This document shows positions 26,321 to 36,652 of a stretch of 64,000 nt of DNA, in pieces; the first letter of the stretch is position 1, and each line of letters opens with the position of its first letter. The position numbers and the translations under genes were made by a program. This DNA comes from Monarcha castaneiventris obscurior (Eukaryota > Chordata > Aves > Passeriformes > Monarchidae). The notes under the pieces were generated by a model. It was given only the letters and a program-made list of their open reading frames with translations. It made no database searches and was not told the DNA's origin. The stretch is taken from assembly GCA_026261815.1 (NCBI GenBank), contig JAMPIT010000894.1, forward strand, positions 58,375,647 through 58,439,646. The letters are read 5' to 3'.

Positions 26321-26713
26321 GTGATGTCATTAACGTATTGCAAGTGCTCTGCAGCCTCACCCTTTTTCAGTGCAGTCTGGGTCAGCCCATGGCAAATAGT
26401 GGGACTGTTTTTCTAGCCCTGGGGCAGTCAGTGCCAGGTGTAGTAGATGCCCCTCCAGGTGAAAGCAAACTGTGGCCTGCACTCTGCTGCCAGAGGAATG
26501 GAGAAAAACACATTAGCAGTGTCAATGGTGGCACCACTTTGCTGCCTTGAACCCGAGTTCATTCTGAAGTTCCAGCATGTCCAGCACAGCAGCACTCAGT
26601 GATGGTGTGACTTCATTCAGGCCACAATAGTCTACTGTCAGTCTCCACCCTCCACTGGACTTAGGCACTGGTGATATAGGACTTTTAAAGCATGAGGGAG
26701 TCTTGCTGACCAC
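26321..26713 (-). pseudogene. pol: ERVL-like pol fragment (RT palm), part 3 of 3
   Basis: On the minus strand this gives CFKSPISPVPKSSGGWRLTV, then DYCGLNEVTP and a segment ending near QYVND, matching the RT fingers and palm of element A (about 40,452-40,845). The catalytic Y-x-D-D position reads YVND, so the first aspartate is asparagine. Similarity to element A stops abruptly at 26,713. Confidence 0.85.
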
Positions 26714-26964
26714 TGTTATGTGAAAAGGGAGATTTCCTCAACGTTTACTGTTTGTCAGAGCCCTAGGAAAGCCAAGACCCTTGTGCCCAACCAGTTTGTC
26801 AGTGTCCCCCTGCTTCACTTGAACAATTCTACTGGGTTGGAGGGTGGTTCAACTGACTTATTCAGGAACACATGCCAATAGCATAAAGGAGACTCCACAG
26901 TGGGCTTCCCACTTTATGACCCCTCATTGGGTCTTCCACCTTATTCAAGTATGTGAATATGAGC
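26714..26964. other. unassigned sequence beside the pol fragment
   Basis: This does not align with the protease-RT linker of element A, so the ERVL-like similarity ends at 26,713. I see no other feature. Confidence 0.3.
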
Positions 26965-27700
26965 CAGTGACTGCCAGTGACTGCCAGCACCTGTGAAGGA
27001 CTCACACTAAGAGTTTATGGCATAACATTCTTTATTAATAGAAAACTATGACAGGTTAAGGTTTAAGAATTGCCAGTGATACTATCTGACTGCAAAAATG
27101 TATTCAAAACTATACAGAGACAAGCTCTAATCCCCAATAAAAGTACTCAGTGTGCATAGAGTATAGTTCTTACCCAAGAGGCATTGCTATGGGGGACAAG
27201 ACAGGGTCAGCTCATCAACTGATCCCAGTAGTTACAATGGAGTCTTACCAAACTTTCCCCCATTCTCAACTTACTTTTATACTTTATGTAGGGAGAGCTT
27301 GAGTGACTCTAGTTGTACATACACATGTTACTGATTGGTGTGAAATTCTCTCACTTCACTCTGGAAGAGTGAAGATTATAGTCAAAAAAAATACAGAGTG
27401 CTTGCCCAGTGAGGGGTGGTTGTACCAATGGAGGCAGGTATCTTGGGGATGGAGGTGTGTGGTAATATAATTACATTATAATGAACCAAGTTCATCTGAG
27501 GAGAGTGATTTTGCCACAGTTGTTGGCTCAGCAGCAACACATCTCCTCCACTCCCTTGGCTGACAGGTGTTGTGCAGTTTCTCAGTTGCTAAGTCTGCCC
27601 ATTGATACACAGGACTCTTTTAAACACAGGATTCCTTTAATACATGAAACATAGAATTCTTTTAACATAGGTGCTTTAGTATAAAGTATAGATTAATAAA
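26965..27700 (-). mobile_element. LTR-like block
   Basis: TTCTTTATTAATAG near 27,030 is an AATAAA-type signal on the minus strand, and the non-coding sequence to its right has LTR-like composition. Boundaries are approximate and no duplication was found. Confidence 0.3.
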
Positions 27701-27707
27701 AATTGGG

Positions 27708-28417
27708 TGTTGGCTGCTATGCTCGACTGCAACTTCTTTTGCAAGACAAGAAACCTAGCCCTGGAAAGGGGCTATGATGATAAGTAAATAGGAAATGCTA
27801 TGCCTAATGCTAACTGCTCTTAAAAAACAAACCCGAGTGGACTAGGATGATAAGGGAATGGAATGTGAGCTAATGGGCTCGGCTAACTGCTTGTCTGAGG
27901 AACAGGGGCCTAGCCCCTATGGGCTAAACGATAAGAAGGAAGATGCGTGCTAACTGCCGTTTTAATGACAAATAGAGGAACAGTCACAAAAGAGAAAAAA
28001 ATGTAATAAGAGAATAGGAACATAATCAATACACAATTATAAATAAAGTATAACTAATATAGCGACAAAGTGTGTAATAGTAGAATTGTGTGTATTTAAA
28101 AAATAGATGTAATAAATGTATTAAGAATAGTGTGCTGTGTTTGTAACCCTAAGATAAGGAAACCACAAGTCATGTAAGACCTGCTAGGACTGTAACTCTA
28201 GATTCATGACCAAAGCAAGGGCGGATGACAAATTTGTACATGTATAATGACGAACTTATAAACATAGAAAGACAAAATTGTAAACGTATAAAAAACCTCT
28301 GTAAGATGACCATGTCAGACGTGTATGGAAGTGTTAACCCCTGCGTGCTCCCGGCCTGCAATAAAGGTGTGCTTTACTTTACAGTACCTTACTGTGGAGT
28401 TGATTCCTTTGAATCAC
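27708..28417 (+). mobile_element. LTR-like block with AATAAA
   Basis: Begins near TGTTGGCTGCTATGC. It contains GTATAAAAAACC near 28,285 and AATAAA at 28,360-28,365, followed by a T-rich U5-like stretch. This is the order of a plus-strand LTR. The end is uncertain because it merges into the repeat starting at 28,418. Confidence 0.4.
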
Positions 28418-28512
28418 CATCTCCAGGGCACTCTGGAGCAGGCTGTGCAGGAGCAGGATGAGGAAGGTCTCTGTACCTTGTGTACTTCTGGCAAGAGTTT
28501 CCATCCTTCCTA
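28418..28512. repeat. about 90-bp direct repeat, copy 1
   Basis: Starts CATCTCCAGGGCACTC and includes GCTGTGCAGGAGCAGGATGA and TACTTCTGGCAAGA. A close copy lies at 28,824-28,913, about 400 bp downstream. Confidence 0.85.
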
Positions 28513-28823
28513 GAGCCTCCATGAGAGCTGCCAGACTGAGGATGGAGGAACCCCTTGGGACAGGTCTCCCTGATCCTTCAGAGGCATGGTTATCAGCAGA
28601 ACACACTCTTCCCCCAGGATGCACATGGCCAGGGAAGGCCAGAAAGCAAAACTGGGGGCCTAGCCCATTCCATAGGCAATTCCAGGAGCCAGAAACACAG
28701 CATCAATTCTCCTGCATCTGCCACTTTCCAGTCCATGGCTCCCAGGATGCTCTGGCAGTGCCATAGGAGAAGACCCTTGGTGTGGTGCTGGACAAGATCC
28801 TCCAGCAGCAAAGGCAGGTGTTC

Positions 28824-28913
28824 CCATCTCCAGGGCACTCTCTGGAGCAAGCTGTGCAGGAGCAGGATGAAGAGGGTCTACACATCGCATACTTCTGGCA
28901 AGACTCTCCATCC
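28824..28913. repeat. about 90-bp direct repeat, copy 2
   Basis: Near-copy of 28,418-28,512 with a few substitutions and a 2-bp CT insertion. Confidence 0.85.
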
Positions 28914-29040
28914 CTCACTCCCAATGCCAGCAGGGGCAGCCAAGCCGCAGCACCAGCTGGCATCACTGACTGCCAAAACCCACCATGCAGGCTCAGCTCT
29001 TGGCCTGGGTGGTGGTGGTGACATCTGGCATTCATGAGTC

Positions 29041-29217
29041 CAGATTTAAATCACATTCCAGATCCCAGATGTGGAATGTTAGAGCAAGAGGAGAGAGAAA
29101 ATAACTCTCAATAGACAAAGCTGTTTCTAGTTCCTTCAAACATGTTATTTTCTTAACTTTTCAAGCCCTTCATTGTTTAATTTATATATATACAGACATT
29201 GTATTTTCAAACCCAAG
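29041..29217. other. short AT-rich flank of element D
   Basis: Ordinary non-coding DNA ending at the AGATCC duplication of element D. Confidence 0.4.
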
Positions 29218-29223
29218 AGATCC
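29218..29223. repeat. 6-bp target site duplication AGATCC, left copy
   Basis: AGATCC lies just before the TGTGGTGG start of the 5' LTR and is repeated at 33,737-33,742 right after the 3' LTR. It proves that the two LTRs belong to one integration. Confidence 0.9.
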
Positions 29224-29589
29224 TGTGGTGGCCAGTGAACTTATGTTGTGTTGGGGTGATCAGAGGGGCTCACCGCCAAGGTGCATTGCTCTTTGGGATG
29301 ACCTGTCCTGGTTTGAATTACGCAGTTGTCAGCCTGGTCACTCCCCCAGAGCTCTCCCACTGGTCCCTGCTCCTTGGTCCCACCTTTCCCCCAGCCCCAG
29401 GAAAAACCCTGAGTTAGCTGTGCTGTTTGTATTTGCCTTTACACCCTTCAACAGTGAAGATGCAATAAATCCTCCTGCTGGAATGCAAGCAGATACCCTT
29501 CCTTGCTTTGTCACTGACTGTAATACTGAACCTGCCCAGGCTTCTGTGGGAGCACACAGGACCCCACGGAGCCAGGCAATTACAGTATT
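29224..29589 (+). mobile_element. element D 5' LTR
   Basis: 366-bp LTR beginning TGTGGTGGCC and ending CAGTATT. It carries AATAAA near 29,464 and is followed by three A bases and the primer binding site. It matches the 3' LTR at 33,367-33,736 along its whole length. Confidence 0.9.
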
Positions 29590-29592
29590 AAA

Positions 29593-29610
29593 TGGCGCCC
29601 AATGTGAGGC
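29593..29610 (+). promoter_or_regulatory. primer binding site, tRNA-Lys type
   Basis: TGGCGCCCAATGTGAGGC resembles the complement of a lysine tRNA 3' end, with the TGGCGCC core intact. Lysine primers are typical of ERVK/betaretrovirus-like elements. Confidence 0.85.
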
Positions 29611-29816
29611 AGCCTCGGACCGTCCCTAGAGAGCGTCTCCAGCAGAGCTTCATCACTGGAATGAAAGTCGCCTTTCTGAGCAGCCATTACCCCAAAGAAA
29701 CCTCTGAGTTCTATCAGAGGCTTGGCAGGGAAGACCAACAATCTTCTAGAGAAAGAGAAGACTGGTCTAAGTCAGTGGACCGCCCTTGAGACTTTTATTT
29801 GACCCCCAAAGGTAAT

Positions 29817-30620
29817 ATGGGTCACCTTTGTATCCTTTTCTTTTAATTTCCTTTTATCTCAAGGGTTGGGAAGAGAGGGAGATGGGGGCAGAATTCTCTC
29901 ATCTCCTGCTGAGAGAAGCCCTTCTCCCAGTTTTAAGAGTTCCTGTTCGTGAGAATTTTCGTTATACCAAGGAAGGTTTAAAACATTTTATTCAATGGTT
30001 ATTCAAGCAGTGGTTAATTGAGTATTTAAAACACTTTGTGCGATGGTTGTTTATGTCAGGGAAAGGGTATTTGCTTTATAAGTTAGCAAAATCTATTGAA
30101 ACTTTTGTGAAACAGTTTTAAAATGTTAACCCCCGTTTAAAAACCCTTTACTATGGCCCTACCCCTGTATTCCTATTCCCCCTGCCCTGATTCAAAGGAA
30201 ACCGGGAAATGGATTCTGCCCAATGGCACAGGGCTGCTACCGTCTCCCAGCTCTCTCCTCTTCTCCTTTGTTCCCTGCCCGGAGTGGTGATGGCCAGGCC
30301 ATCCTGAGTTCTTTGCCAACCCCCTTTCCTGTATCCACTTCCCTGTTCTTGTTACTTCGAATTTGCTCCAAGATCGCAGTGGCAGCATGGCCCGACCCGC
30401 GATACCAGCTGCTACTTTTAATTTTAATTTTCCCTCCTCCGTTCCATTCATCCAAAATGGTGGACACCACATGGCGCCCGCGGCCACAGTGGTGAGCTTT
30501 TCGCCTGTGCGCGCTTCCCCTCCCCCTCTTGCTCCCACTCCTGTTACTGCGCACGGCCCCCACTCCATCCTGGGCTGGACCAGCCGGCCCCCCCAACTCA
30601 GCTAGTCCCCAGTAGCGGCT
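29817..30620 (+). pseudogene. gag: element D gag remnant (matrix and proline-rich part)
   Basis: A frame from about 29,828 to 30,121 contains TKEGLKHFIQWLFKQW, which resembles the matrix region of element B (KKFIQW near 47,375). Downstream, about 30,360-30,600 encodes a proline-rich stretch (for example SPPPLAPTPVTAHGP) like the linker of betaretroviral Gag. Frames shift between the blocks, and neither capsid nor zinc-knuckle sequence is visible. Gag would normally form the particle core at the membrane; this copy cannot. Confidence 0.5.
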
Positions 30621-30843
30621 GCAACCCTGAGTCAGATTGTCCCCAGCAGCCTCGCAGGAGCTTCAACAGAAGCCCTGAGGACCTGCAGCTGCAGAAAAAA
30701 GCAGCATTCGGGGACTCCCTAAAAGGCTTGAGACAGCCTAGCAATGCTAGAAACAGGGAGAATCTAGTGCCCTTTAAACACAGCCTGAAAAGGCACCGGC
30801 AAGTGCTGAAAAAATGCAGGCCCACCACTCCGGAAAGCCCTAG

Positions 30844-31185
30844 CTGTTGGGAGACGGGCCCGGAATCAAGAGACGACTCGATACGAGTTAGCAGCTTGTT
30901 CCATTTATTGCTTGATTCGTCTTCCTTATATATCATCCTAAAGTCATTTTTCTTATATACCATTCTAATTATAACACATGTGGTCAGTGATACTATAATT
31001 AGTTACAAAGCCTTATAAACCCAAATAACTATTAGTTATAATCACTAAATCATGTACTTCATGCTAATTATTTGTGGTTTAGCTATATCTTCTTACATAA
31101 TATCTGCCATGGCCCAGCACCCAATTGCTTCCACTATCAGCTCAAAGATAAGGACTCCCGGCTTGGTTTGAGCTCAGCGTTCATG
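30844..31185 (-). mobile_element. solo LTR nested in element D
   Basis: Plus strand starts TGTTGGGAGACGGGC. On the minus strand it ends CTCCCAACA, with AATAAATGGAAC about 60 bp before that end, the R-U5 layout of an LTR. CTAGC occurs at the left junction (30,839-30,843) and again near 31,186, a plausible 5-bp duplication, but the right end is offset by two bases from a canonical TG. Confidence 0.6.
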
Positions 31186-32210
31186 CTAGCTCAGAATCCA
31201 AGTTAGGGTTGTGCAGGCCTTTCAGGGACCCATGTCCCAGCAATGTGAGCCACCCTTTTAACACCCAGCGACTCCGCGCTTCTTCCCCATCGCCGCTGCA
31301 GCCGTGCCCGCCTACGATCCCCCGCCAGCTCGTGTCTGGCTGTCCCTCTCTGCCAGAACAGGAGCATCCCCAAGCCAGCCATGAGGCCAGCCCGAGACTG
31401 GACCCCGCATGGCCGCTTGCTGCGGCTTGCCCCAGTCAGCCATGTGGCGCAAGAGTTAAAAGGACAGTACATTCTTGTTCTCAACTTAGTGGACTCGGCT
31501 CCCCCAATGGAGCAGCGAGCTGGAGCCAGCTCCTACAGAGACGCTCTGTCCCAGGTGTGCTGGCCAGCCCCGGCCGTTTCCTCGCAGCCACAGCACTGCG
31601 GGGCCGCGCCTGGCTTCTGCCATGGCTTCGTAAATGCCCTGAGGCTGCCAAGTCTCAGCTGCTTTGCCCTGCTGCTCCAGCTGCAAAAACCCCACCCAAG
31701 TGCTGCCTTTCACCTCAGCCCCAGCCCTGCCTGCATCTCCTGCTCCTGTGCTGCAAGACAAGCAGAAAAAGAGGCGGGATTGCAGGAGCCAGGCTGTAGG
31801 ACTCAGACTGTTCCTAAAGAGCTGCAAAAACATAGTAGGGAAAGCAAGCGACCTGAGCAGCTTGCAGGCACGGCCAGAGGTTACAAAACAGCAGCCAAGG
31901 AAGCAAAACGGTGACTTCTCGGATTCTTGTGCTGAGTGTGAAGACCAAAGGACTGGAGTGAGAAAGCCAAAAGCCACAAATGACACCTGGAAGCTGCCAG
32001 AGAAAAACTGCACCAGCCCAGCAAACACCATTGCTGTAGACATAACACCAACCAAGATGAACAAGGTGGAATCAAAAGATGAAACATCTGTCACCTGGAA
32101 GCAAAGATGACGCAAATCAGCATCAATGACCACCATAAATATAGACACACCATCCCAGGACATCAAACAAGACTGCAAACGGGTAAGTTAGACACCTATG
32201 GTGTCTCCCC
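31186..32210 (+). other. element D interior, GC-rich then A-rich, non-coding
   Basis: GC-rich to about 31.8 kb and A-rich after that. Two overlapping plus-strand frames of 177-196 codons (31,209-31,914) and one of 230 codons on the minus strand are proline/cysteine- or serine-rich and show no viral domain. I regard them as composition-driven. Confidence 0.4.
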
Positions 32211-32215
32211 GAACC
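32211..32215. repeat. 5-bp target site duplication GAACC, left copy
   Basis: GAACC precedes the LTR at 32,216 and is repeated exactly at 32,763-32,767. Five bases fit class III (ERVL) integration. Confidence 0.88.
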
Positions 32216-32762
32216 TGTCCTGGGTTGCAGTGTATTCTATTACCATCCTCATGAGCCGTTGAAACTAGGTGGGGCAGTGTTTCCTTGCCTCCTCCCTCCA
32301 GACTATTGTTCTGTTAATCACCCATTAATATCCTGCTGCATGACTCAGAGATAACTCCCTCCGGACTATCTTCTGTTAATGAGCCCATCAACACCTGGCC
32401 TCATGACTCATCATCCCATTGTGAATGGCTCCGCCCAGAGGGAGGAACCAAGCATTCCATCCCAGATAAATCTGGGTTCCTGAACACCACGGGGAGCCCT
32501 GTCTACTGGATTCCTGGAGGACAAGAGCTACCACTGGACCTTCAGCTGGAGACTAGACTTTCCATAGGATCACCACTTCAACTGAACTACCTCATCTGGA
32601 CTACTACCACCACCCTAATAGGGTGTCAGGTTGTATCTGACTTTGTCTGTGTTTTTCTTTCCTCTTTCCCTTGTATTATTTCACTTATTTTTAATTTTTT
32701 TTTCCTATTAAATTTTAACCCTGACTTGGGATCTCCCTCTGGTTTGTTTTCAAACCATTACA
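32216..32762 (+). mobile_element. solo ERVL-like LTR nested in element D
   Basis: 547 bp, TGTCCTGGGTTGC to CAAACCATTACA, with an exact 5-bp duplication. It belongs to the same family as the 3' LTR of element A (43,125-43,590) and the interrupted LTR at 57,591-59,208: all share ATTCTAT, GCTCYGCCCAG, CCACTGGACCTTCAG and the ACCACC...GGGTGTCAGG block. It uses ATTAAA rather than AATAAA near 32,708. Confidence 0.92.
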
Positions 32763-32767
32763 GAACC
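32763..32767. repeat. 5-bp target site duplication GAACC, right copy
   Basis: Exact copy of 32,211-32,215. Confidence 0.88.
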
Positions 32768-33349
32768 CTACCCCATTCTGTTACTTCCCAAACAGTTAAT
32801 ATTCCCTACCACCACTCCTCTGCTAGGCCATTCCCTAGACACGGGTTCCCATATCCCTGTTACCTTTATACCATTCCCCTTTCCCCGAACCTTTGAAAGA
32901 AGGGGAGAAGGGAAAAACCCCCCTCCATTTTGAAATTGCAAATTTTTAACTTTGTTTGAAATCCCAACAGAAGGAAATGCCAGAGCCTGTACCTGCACTC
33001 ACCATCATGATGTCCAGCCCCCAACACCTATCGCCCTGCTGTCCTCTGAATGCTCCTGGTACCACCAGCAATGAATGATTGAACTCTGCTGCAGCCCAAA
33101 GAAAACTCTGCTGCTTCAACCTCATCTCTGCCTATGAGAGCATCCATTCCAGCATCCAGAGAGAAAATCCTCTGAAAGATTCAAGGACTTGTTGGGACAC
33201 TGGGTTGGGGGTTTCTGATTACGTATGTTTGGTTTGTTGGGACATTGACCTTTGAGTGCTTCTGATCATTTTTGTTGTTCTGTGTATGTTAAGTTTTTGG
33301 GATGTTGGGTTTTGAGGTCCCCAAAGGAGGACCCTTCTGAAGGAGTTTA
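32768..33349 (+). other. element D 3' interior, non-coding
   Basis: Continues element D between the nested LTR and its purine tract. It contains two GTTGGGACA-type T/G-rich repeats near 33,190-33,250 and no coding signature. Env is absent. Confidence 0.45.
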
Positions 33350-33366
33350 ATACAGAAAGGTGGAGT
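33350..33366 (+). promoter_or_regulatory. polypurine tract of element D
   Basis: Purine-rich run (AGAAAGGTGGAG) immediately before the 3' LTR, in the position where plus-strand DNA synthesis starts in retroviruses. Confidence 0.65.
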
Positions 33367-33736
33367 TGTGGTGGCCAGTGAACTTATATTGTGTTGGGGT
33401 GATCAGAGGGGCTCACCGCCGAGGTGCATTGCTCTTTGGGATGACCTGTCCTGGTTTGATTTCCATGGTTGTCTGTCAGCCTGGTCACTCCCCCAGAGCT
33501 CTCCCACTGGTCCCCGCTCCTTGGTCCCGCCTTTCCCCCAGCCCCAGGAAAAACCCTGAGTTAGCTGTGCTGTTTGTATTTGCCTTTACACCCTTCAACA
33601 GTGAAGGTGCAATAAATCCTCCTGCTGGAATGCAAGCAGATACCCTTCCTGACTCTGTCACTGACTGTAATACTGAACCTGCCCAGGCTTCTGTGGGAGC
33701 ACGCGGGACCCCACAAAGCCAGGCAATTACAGCATT
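33367..33736 (+). mobile_element. element D 3' LTR
   Basis: 370 bp, TGTGGTGG to CAGCATT, full-length match to 29,224-29,589. It is followed by the AGATCC duplication. Two T bases stand between the last CA and the duplication. Confidence 0.9.
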
Positions 33737-33742
33737 AGATCC
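33737..33742. repeat. 6-bp target site duplication AGATCC, right copy
   Basis: Exact copy of 29,218-29,223. Confidence 0.9.
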
Positions 33743-34351
33743 ATATTCAGAATTCCTCATTGTAGGAAACCAAGAAGTAAAAGCTTCTGCAGTTAGTGGT
33801 GGATTTGATTTACAACTGTGGAAGAAACTTGGTCTGGCATAATTGACAGAGATTTATGGTCCTTAAGCAGGAGAATTACAAACCTATGTTTCTATAGTTA
33901 TAAATAAAAGTATGTATTGAGTGTTATGGTGAAGGATTTTTAAGTATAATAATGTGATTTTATAGTTCAAGTTAAGAATCTAGATATTAAAATACATGTA
34001 TATGGGGGTTATGTGACATGACAGGTCATTGGTTAAGAGACTACTGCATTGCAGTGAAAAAGAATTACAGGTGATAGGTCATCAAGTCAGAACAAAGTTT
34101 CATTTTAAGTGCCTATTGGATTAGAAAGTTATAAATTGCCGTGTAACCCCGAATCTTGTGACTATTCGCTATTGTTGTGGTGTGTTACTTAAAATCTCAT
34201 GCCTTGGGGGACTGATGTCTTGTTTGTAATTTTGCATGATAAACCATCTATAATTGCTTAGTCCCATCTCTTTAATTAGGAAATCCAATGAGTGAAGGAG
34301 TGCCAGGGAAAGGCATTCCCAAGATGAGATTTATTGAGCCTACGAGTGTAA
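33743..34351. other. unassigned sequence between two LTR elements
   Basis: AT-rich. The first 100 bp extend an open frame out of the LTR without a domain. I see no gene. It flanks the LTR at 34,357, and the matching downstream flank begins at 35,313. Confidence 0.35.
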
Positions 34352-34356
34352 GCCCC

Positions 34357-35312
34357 TGTTGGGGTTTAGGAGTAACCCTGTTTTCTTTTCCTCTTAAAGA
34401 ATTTTCCCCATATTTGTTGCCAGGGGACAAATTACTGGGTGCTTAAGAGAAACAAAAGACCTGGCCACAGGTGTGGGGTCCAACTGGTAACCCTTTTGTC
34501 ATCTGGGGGTTGGGTACACCTGGGGAGTAGGCTGGTGTTCTCGGAGGGCAGAGAGAGAGCTGCCTGCCATCGTGGTGGACGGTCTTCATCAGCACTGCAA
34601 AGCTTCTGCTTTTTCGGCTGCTTGCTTTCTACGGGAGAACCCCCTGGGATTCCCAAGCCCACCTTTCCCTGTCCCGCTGGGAGCTGGGCCGCGGCTGCCC
34701 TGCCCCGCCGCTGCTCGGAGCCTCCGCTACTCTGTAGCCCACACGCTCTGCCGGCTGAGACCTGCTGAGTTTTCCTGCTGCAGCACCAGAGTTTGATACA
34801 TCTCGCTGCCACCCGGGATCTGTGCTCATCTCTGCTGTTCCAGCCTGCTGTTCCTGAGGGTCCGGCCGGACACCGGGATCAGCTGCCCAGGGGTTTGTGA
34901 AGCTTTTTGTCCACCCTTCCCGGGACCCCGAGCCACCATTGCCGAGCTCGCTCCAGAGCGTCCCCTGCAGCCACGGGGCAACCATCGCACCAGCCCTGCT
35001 CACCGGGAACCGCCAGCGCCCCTGCCGGCCGTGAGCGGAACTGCACCCACGAGAAAGGGCCTGACAGCGGAGAAGGCCGGCACTGGGTTTGTGGTTCTGT
35101 TTGCTGTTACTGCCACAGTTATTGTCGTTTGTTTGTGTTGTTATACACATATATATATTAGAAAAGAACTGTTATTCCTATCCCTCATATCTTTGCCTGA
35201 AGGCCCCTTAATTTCAAAATTAAAATAATTGGGAGGGAAGGGGGTTGCATTTTCCGTTTCAGGGGAGGCTCCTGCCTTCCTTGACAGACACCTGTCTTTC
35301 AAAACCAAGACA
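34357..35312 (+). mobile_element. solo LTR, reference copy of the 23.7-kb / 63.6-kb family
   Basis: 956 bp, TGTTGGGGTTTAGG to CAAAACCAAGACA. The left flank reads GCCCC and the right flank GCCCT, a 5-bp duplication with one mismatch. It shares its first about 100 bp with the minus-strand copy ending at 24,827 and its last about 200 bp with the copies at 23,669 and 63,550. It is GC-rich between about 34,600 and 35,080 (promoter/leader-like), then TA-rich. Confidence 0.85.
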
Positions 35313-35498
35313 GCCCTGATAAGGGAGCTTACACTTCATGGTCTAAAATCCTGTATATAATACAGGAGCCATGAGCAATGGCTGATGCAGTCCGCTGTGC
35401 CAACTGAAGGGATCAGCACTGCGTCTCCCCGAGCATCCACGAGGAAACAGGCAATCCTCAGGGGTGCCGTTCCTCATTGAAGAGGCCCAGGAGGGGCT
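35313..35498. other. spacer between LTRs
   Basis: Non-coding. It may be an outer part of the LTR-like block that follows. Confidence 0.3.
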
Positions 35499-35941
35499 GT
35501 CAAGCCGCCGCACAAATGCCCACGACAGCTGGTGCAATCAAAGGCACAAACACACAAGCAGGCAAGGCAATCCAAAGCGTCAGTCTTGAGTGAAGAGGCA
35601 GAGAGGGGTCTCTTGTATGGGTTCTGATGAAGTTTATTAGAAGGAGAGTCCAGGGACAAAAGACAAGAACTTAGGAGGGTCCACGGGTTTTATAGGGGAA
35701 CGAACAACCAATCAGGAGAGGGTAGAGGGGCGGAGAGGGCATAGATAGACAACATACAAGCCAATGGAGAAGGAGAGGGGAGGGACTTGGGGAAAGGGGG
35801 CCAATGGGGTGTCAAACAACTTAGAACTTTCCAGAACTAATACATATGAATGAGGGAAACACAGATTCAAGAAATGTTACATAAAACTGGGCAGGGAGAC
35901 AACGGGCCAACCGCAACTGAGCAATTTACGTCCCAGAACAA
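35499..35941 (-). mobile_element. LTR-like block
   Basis: TGTCAAGCCGCC at the left and CCCAGAACA at the right give TG...CA ends. On the minus strand a TATA-like CTATAAAACC (near 35,690) is followed about 60 bp later by CTAATAAAC (near 35,635). No convincing flanking duplication was found, so the boundaries are tentative. Confidence 0.5.
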
Positions 35942-36093
35942 GTAACTGTGGGAACTCACCCTAACTGTGTGGGAAATGTTAGACCTCTGAACCAGCCCAC
36001 CACGAATCCAAAACCGCTCTCAGGCCCTGTGGCTCACTGGTCACTCTGGCAACAGCCACAACCACCACAACAAATAGTGGTGTCCTGCTGTCT

Positions 36094-36414
36094 GTGCTTG
36101 TGCTGCTGCGGGCCACCATGGCTGTCTGGCTGGCCATTGGCCACTGGCAGCCACAGAAATGGCAGACAGGGACACCCATGATGTGTAAGCGCCCCGAGGT
36201 CCAGTCCAGGGAATCACAGAGGAGTCGAGGAGCTCCTGTGGCTCCCAGATCCTCCAGGCCTCAGGTGACCCCTCCTGCAGGCCCCCTGGACAGTCCCTGC
36301 AGCTGCAGCCACTGCGAGGCAATGGCCCAGGAGCTGCAGGAACTGATGCTGCTGCTCTGGGCTCACAATGGGACATCGGTGCCACTCTGCTCTGGGATGT
36401 GGCAGGCATTGTAG
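36094..36414 (+). other. unrecognised open frame of 106 codons in GC-rich DNA
   Basis: The frame begins with a short hydrophobic segment, continues through a serine/arginine-rich part and a [20 protein letters not shown] segment, and ends just before the ATCC repeat. I do not recognise a domain. It lies in the segment paralogous to 28.4-29.0 kb. It could be a relic of a multicopy gene or pure chance in GC-rich sequence. Confidence 0.2.
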
Positions 36415-36571
36415 AAAGAATTGGAGGAGCTGGTAAAGCGAGGCCACCTGCCGTGCTGTGGCTTGTCCAGCTCCTCCCAGAGCCTCCATCCCTCCAAGAC
36501 ACTGCTCCCAGCAAGATTCTCCATCTCTGGGAGAGCCTCAGCCCTTTCAAGGATGTCATTCCATCAGAAAT

Positions 36572-36652
36572 CATCCATCCATCCATCCATCCATCCATCC
36601 ATCCATCCATCCATCCATCCATCCATCCATCCATCCATCCATCCATCCATCC
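36572..36652. repeat. (ATCC)n tetranucleotide microsatellite, about 20 units
   Basis: About 80 bp of uninterrupted ATCC. It generates spurious proline/serine/isoleucine/histidine and methionine/aspartate/glycine/tryptophan open frames on the two strands. Confidence 0.98.

Larger units (their letters stand above)
28418..29040. repeat. GC-rich low-copy segment paralogous to 36.2-37.5 kb
   Basis: Blocks at about 28,615-28,770 align with about 37,188-37,325 (CAGCCCAATCCA versus TAGCCCATTCCA, then AGCAGCAAGTGTCCTGG and related blocks). Both segments also contain GAGCCTCC-type words. Several overlapping open frames exist on both strands but none carries a recognisable domain. It could be a decayed multicopy gene family or an unclassified repeat. 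Confidence 0.5.
29224..33736 (+). mobile_element. element D: 4.5-kb non-autonomous ERVK-type provirus
   Basis: A complete provirus: 5' LTR, lysine-type primer binding site, gag-like leader region, long non-coding interior, purine-rich tract, 3' LTR and an exact 6-bp duplication. By eye the two LTRs differ at roughly 18 positions in 366 plus a 4-bp indel, so it is not recent. I find no protease, RT, integrase or env sequence. After subtracting two later LTR insertions the interior is only about 2.9 kb, which suggests an element that depended on another virus for its enzymes. Confidence 0.85.

Noticed and set aside
28418..28913. Two 90-bp repeats about 400 bp apart considered as an LTR pair or CRISPR-like array
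   Set aside because: Only two copies, no TG...CA ends, no primer site, and eukaryotic context; better seen as a local duplication.
31209..32178. Overlapping open frames of 177, 196 and 230 codons
   Set aside because: GC-rich interior of element D with proline/alanine/serine-rich translations on both strands; no viral or host motif.
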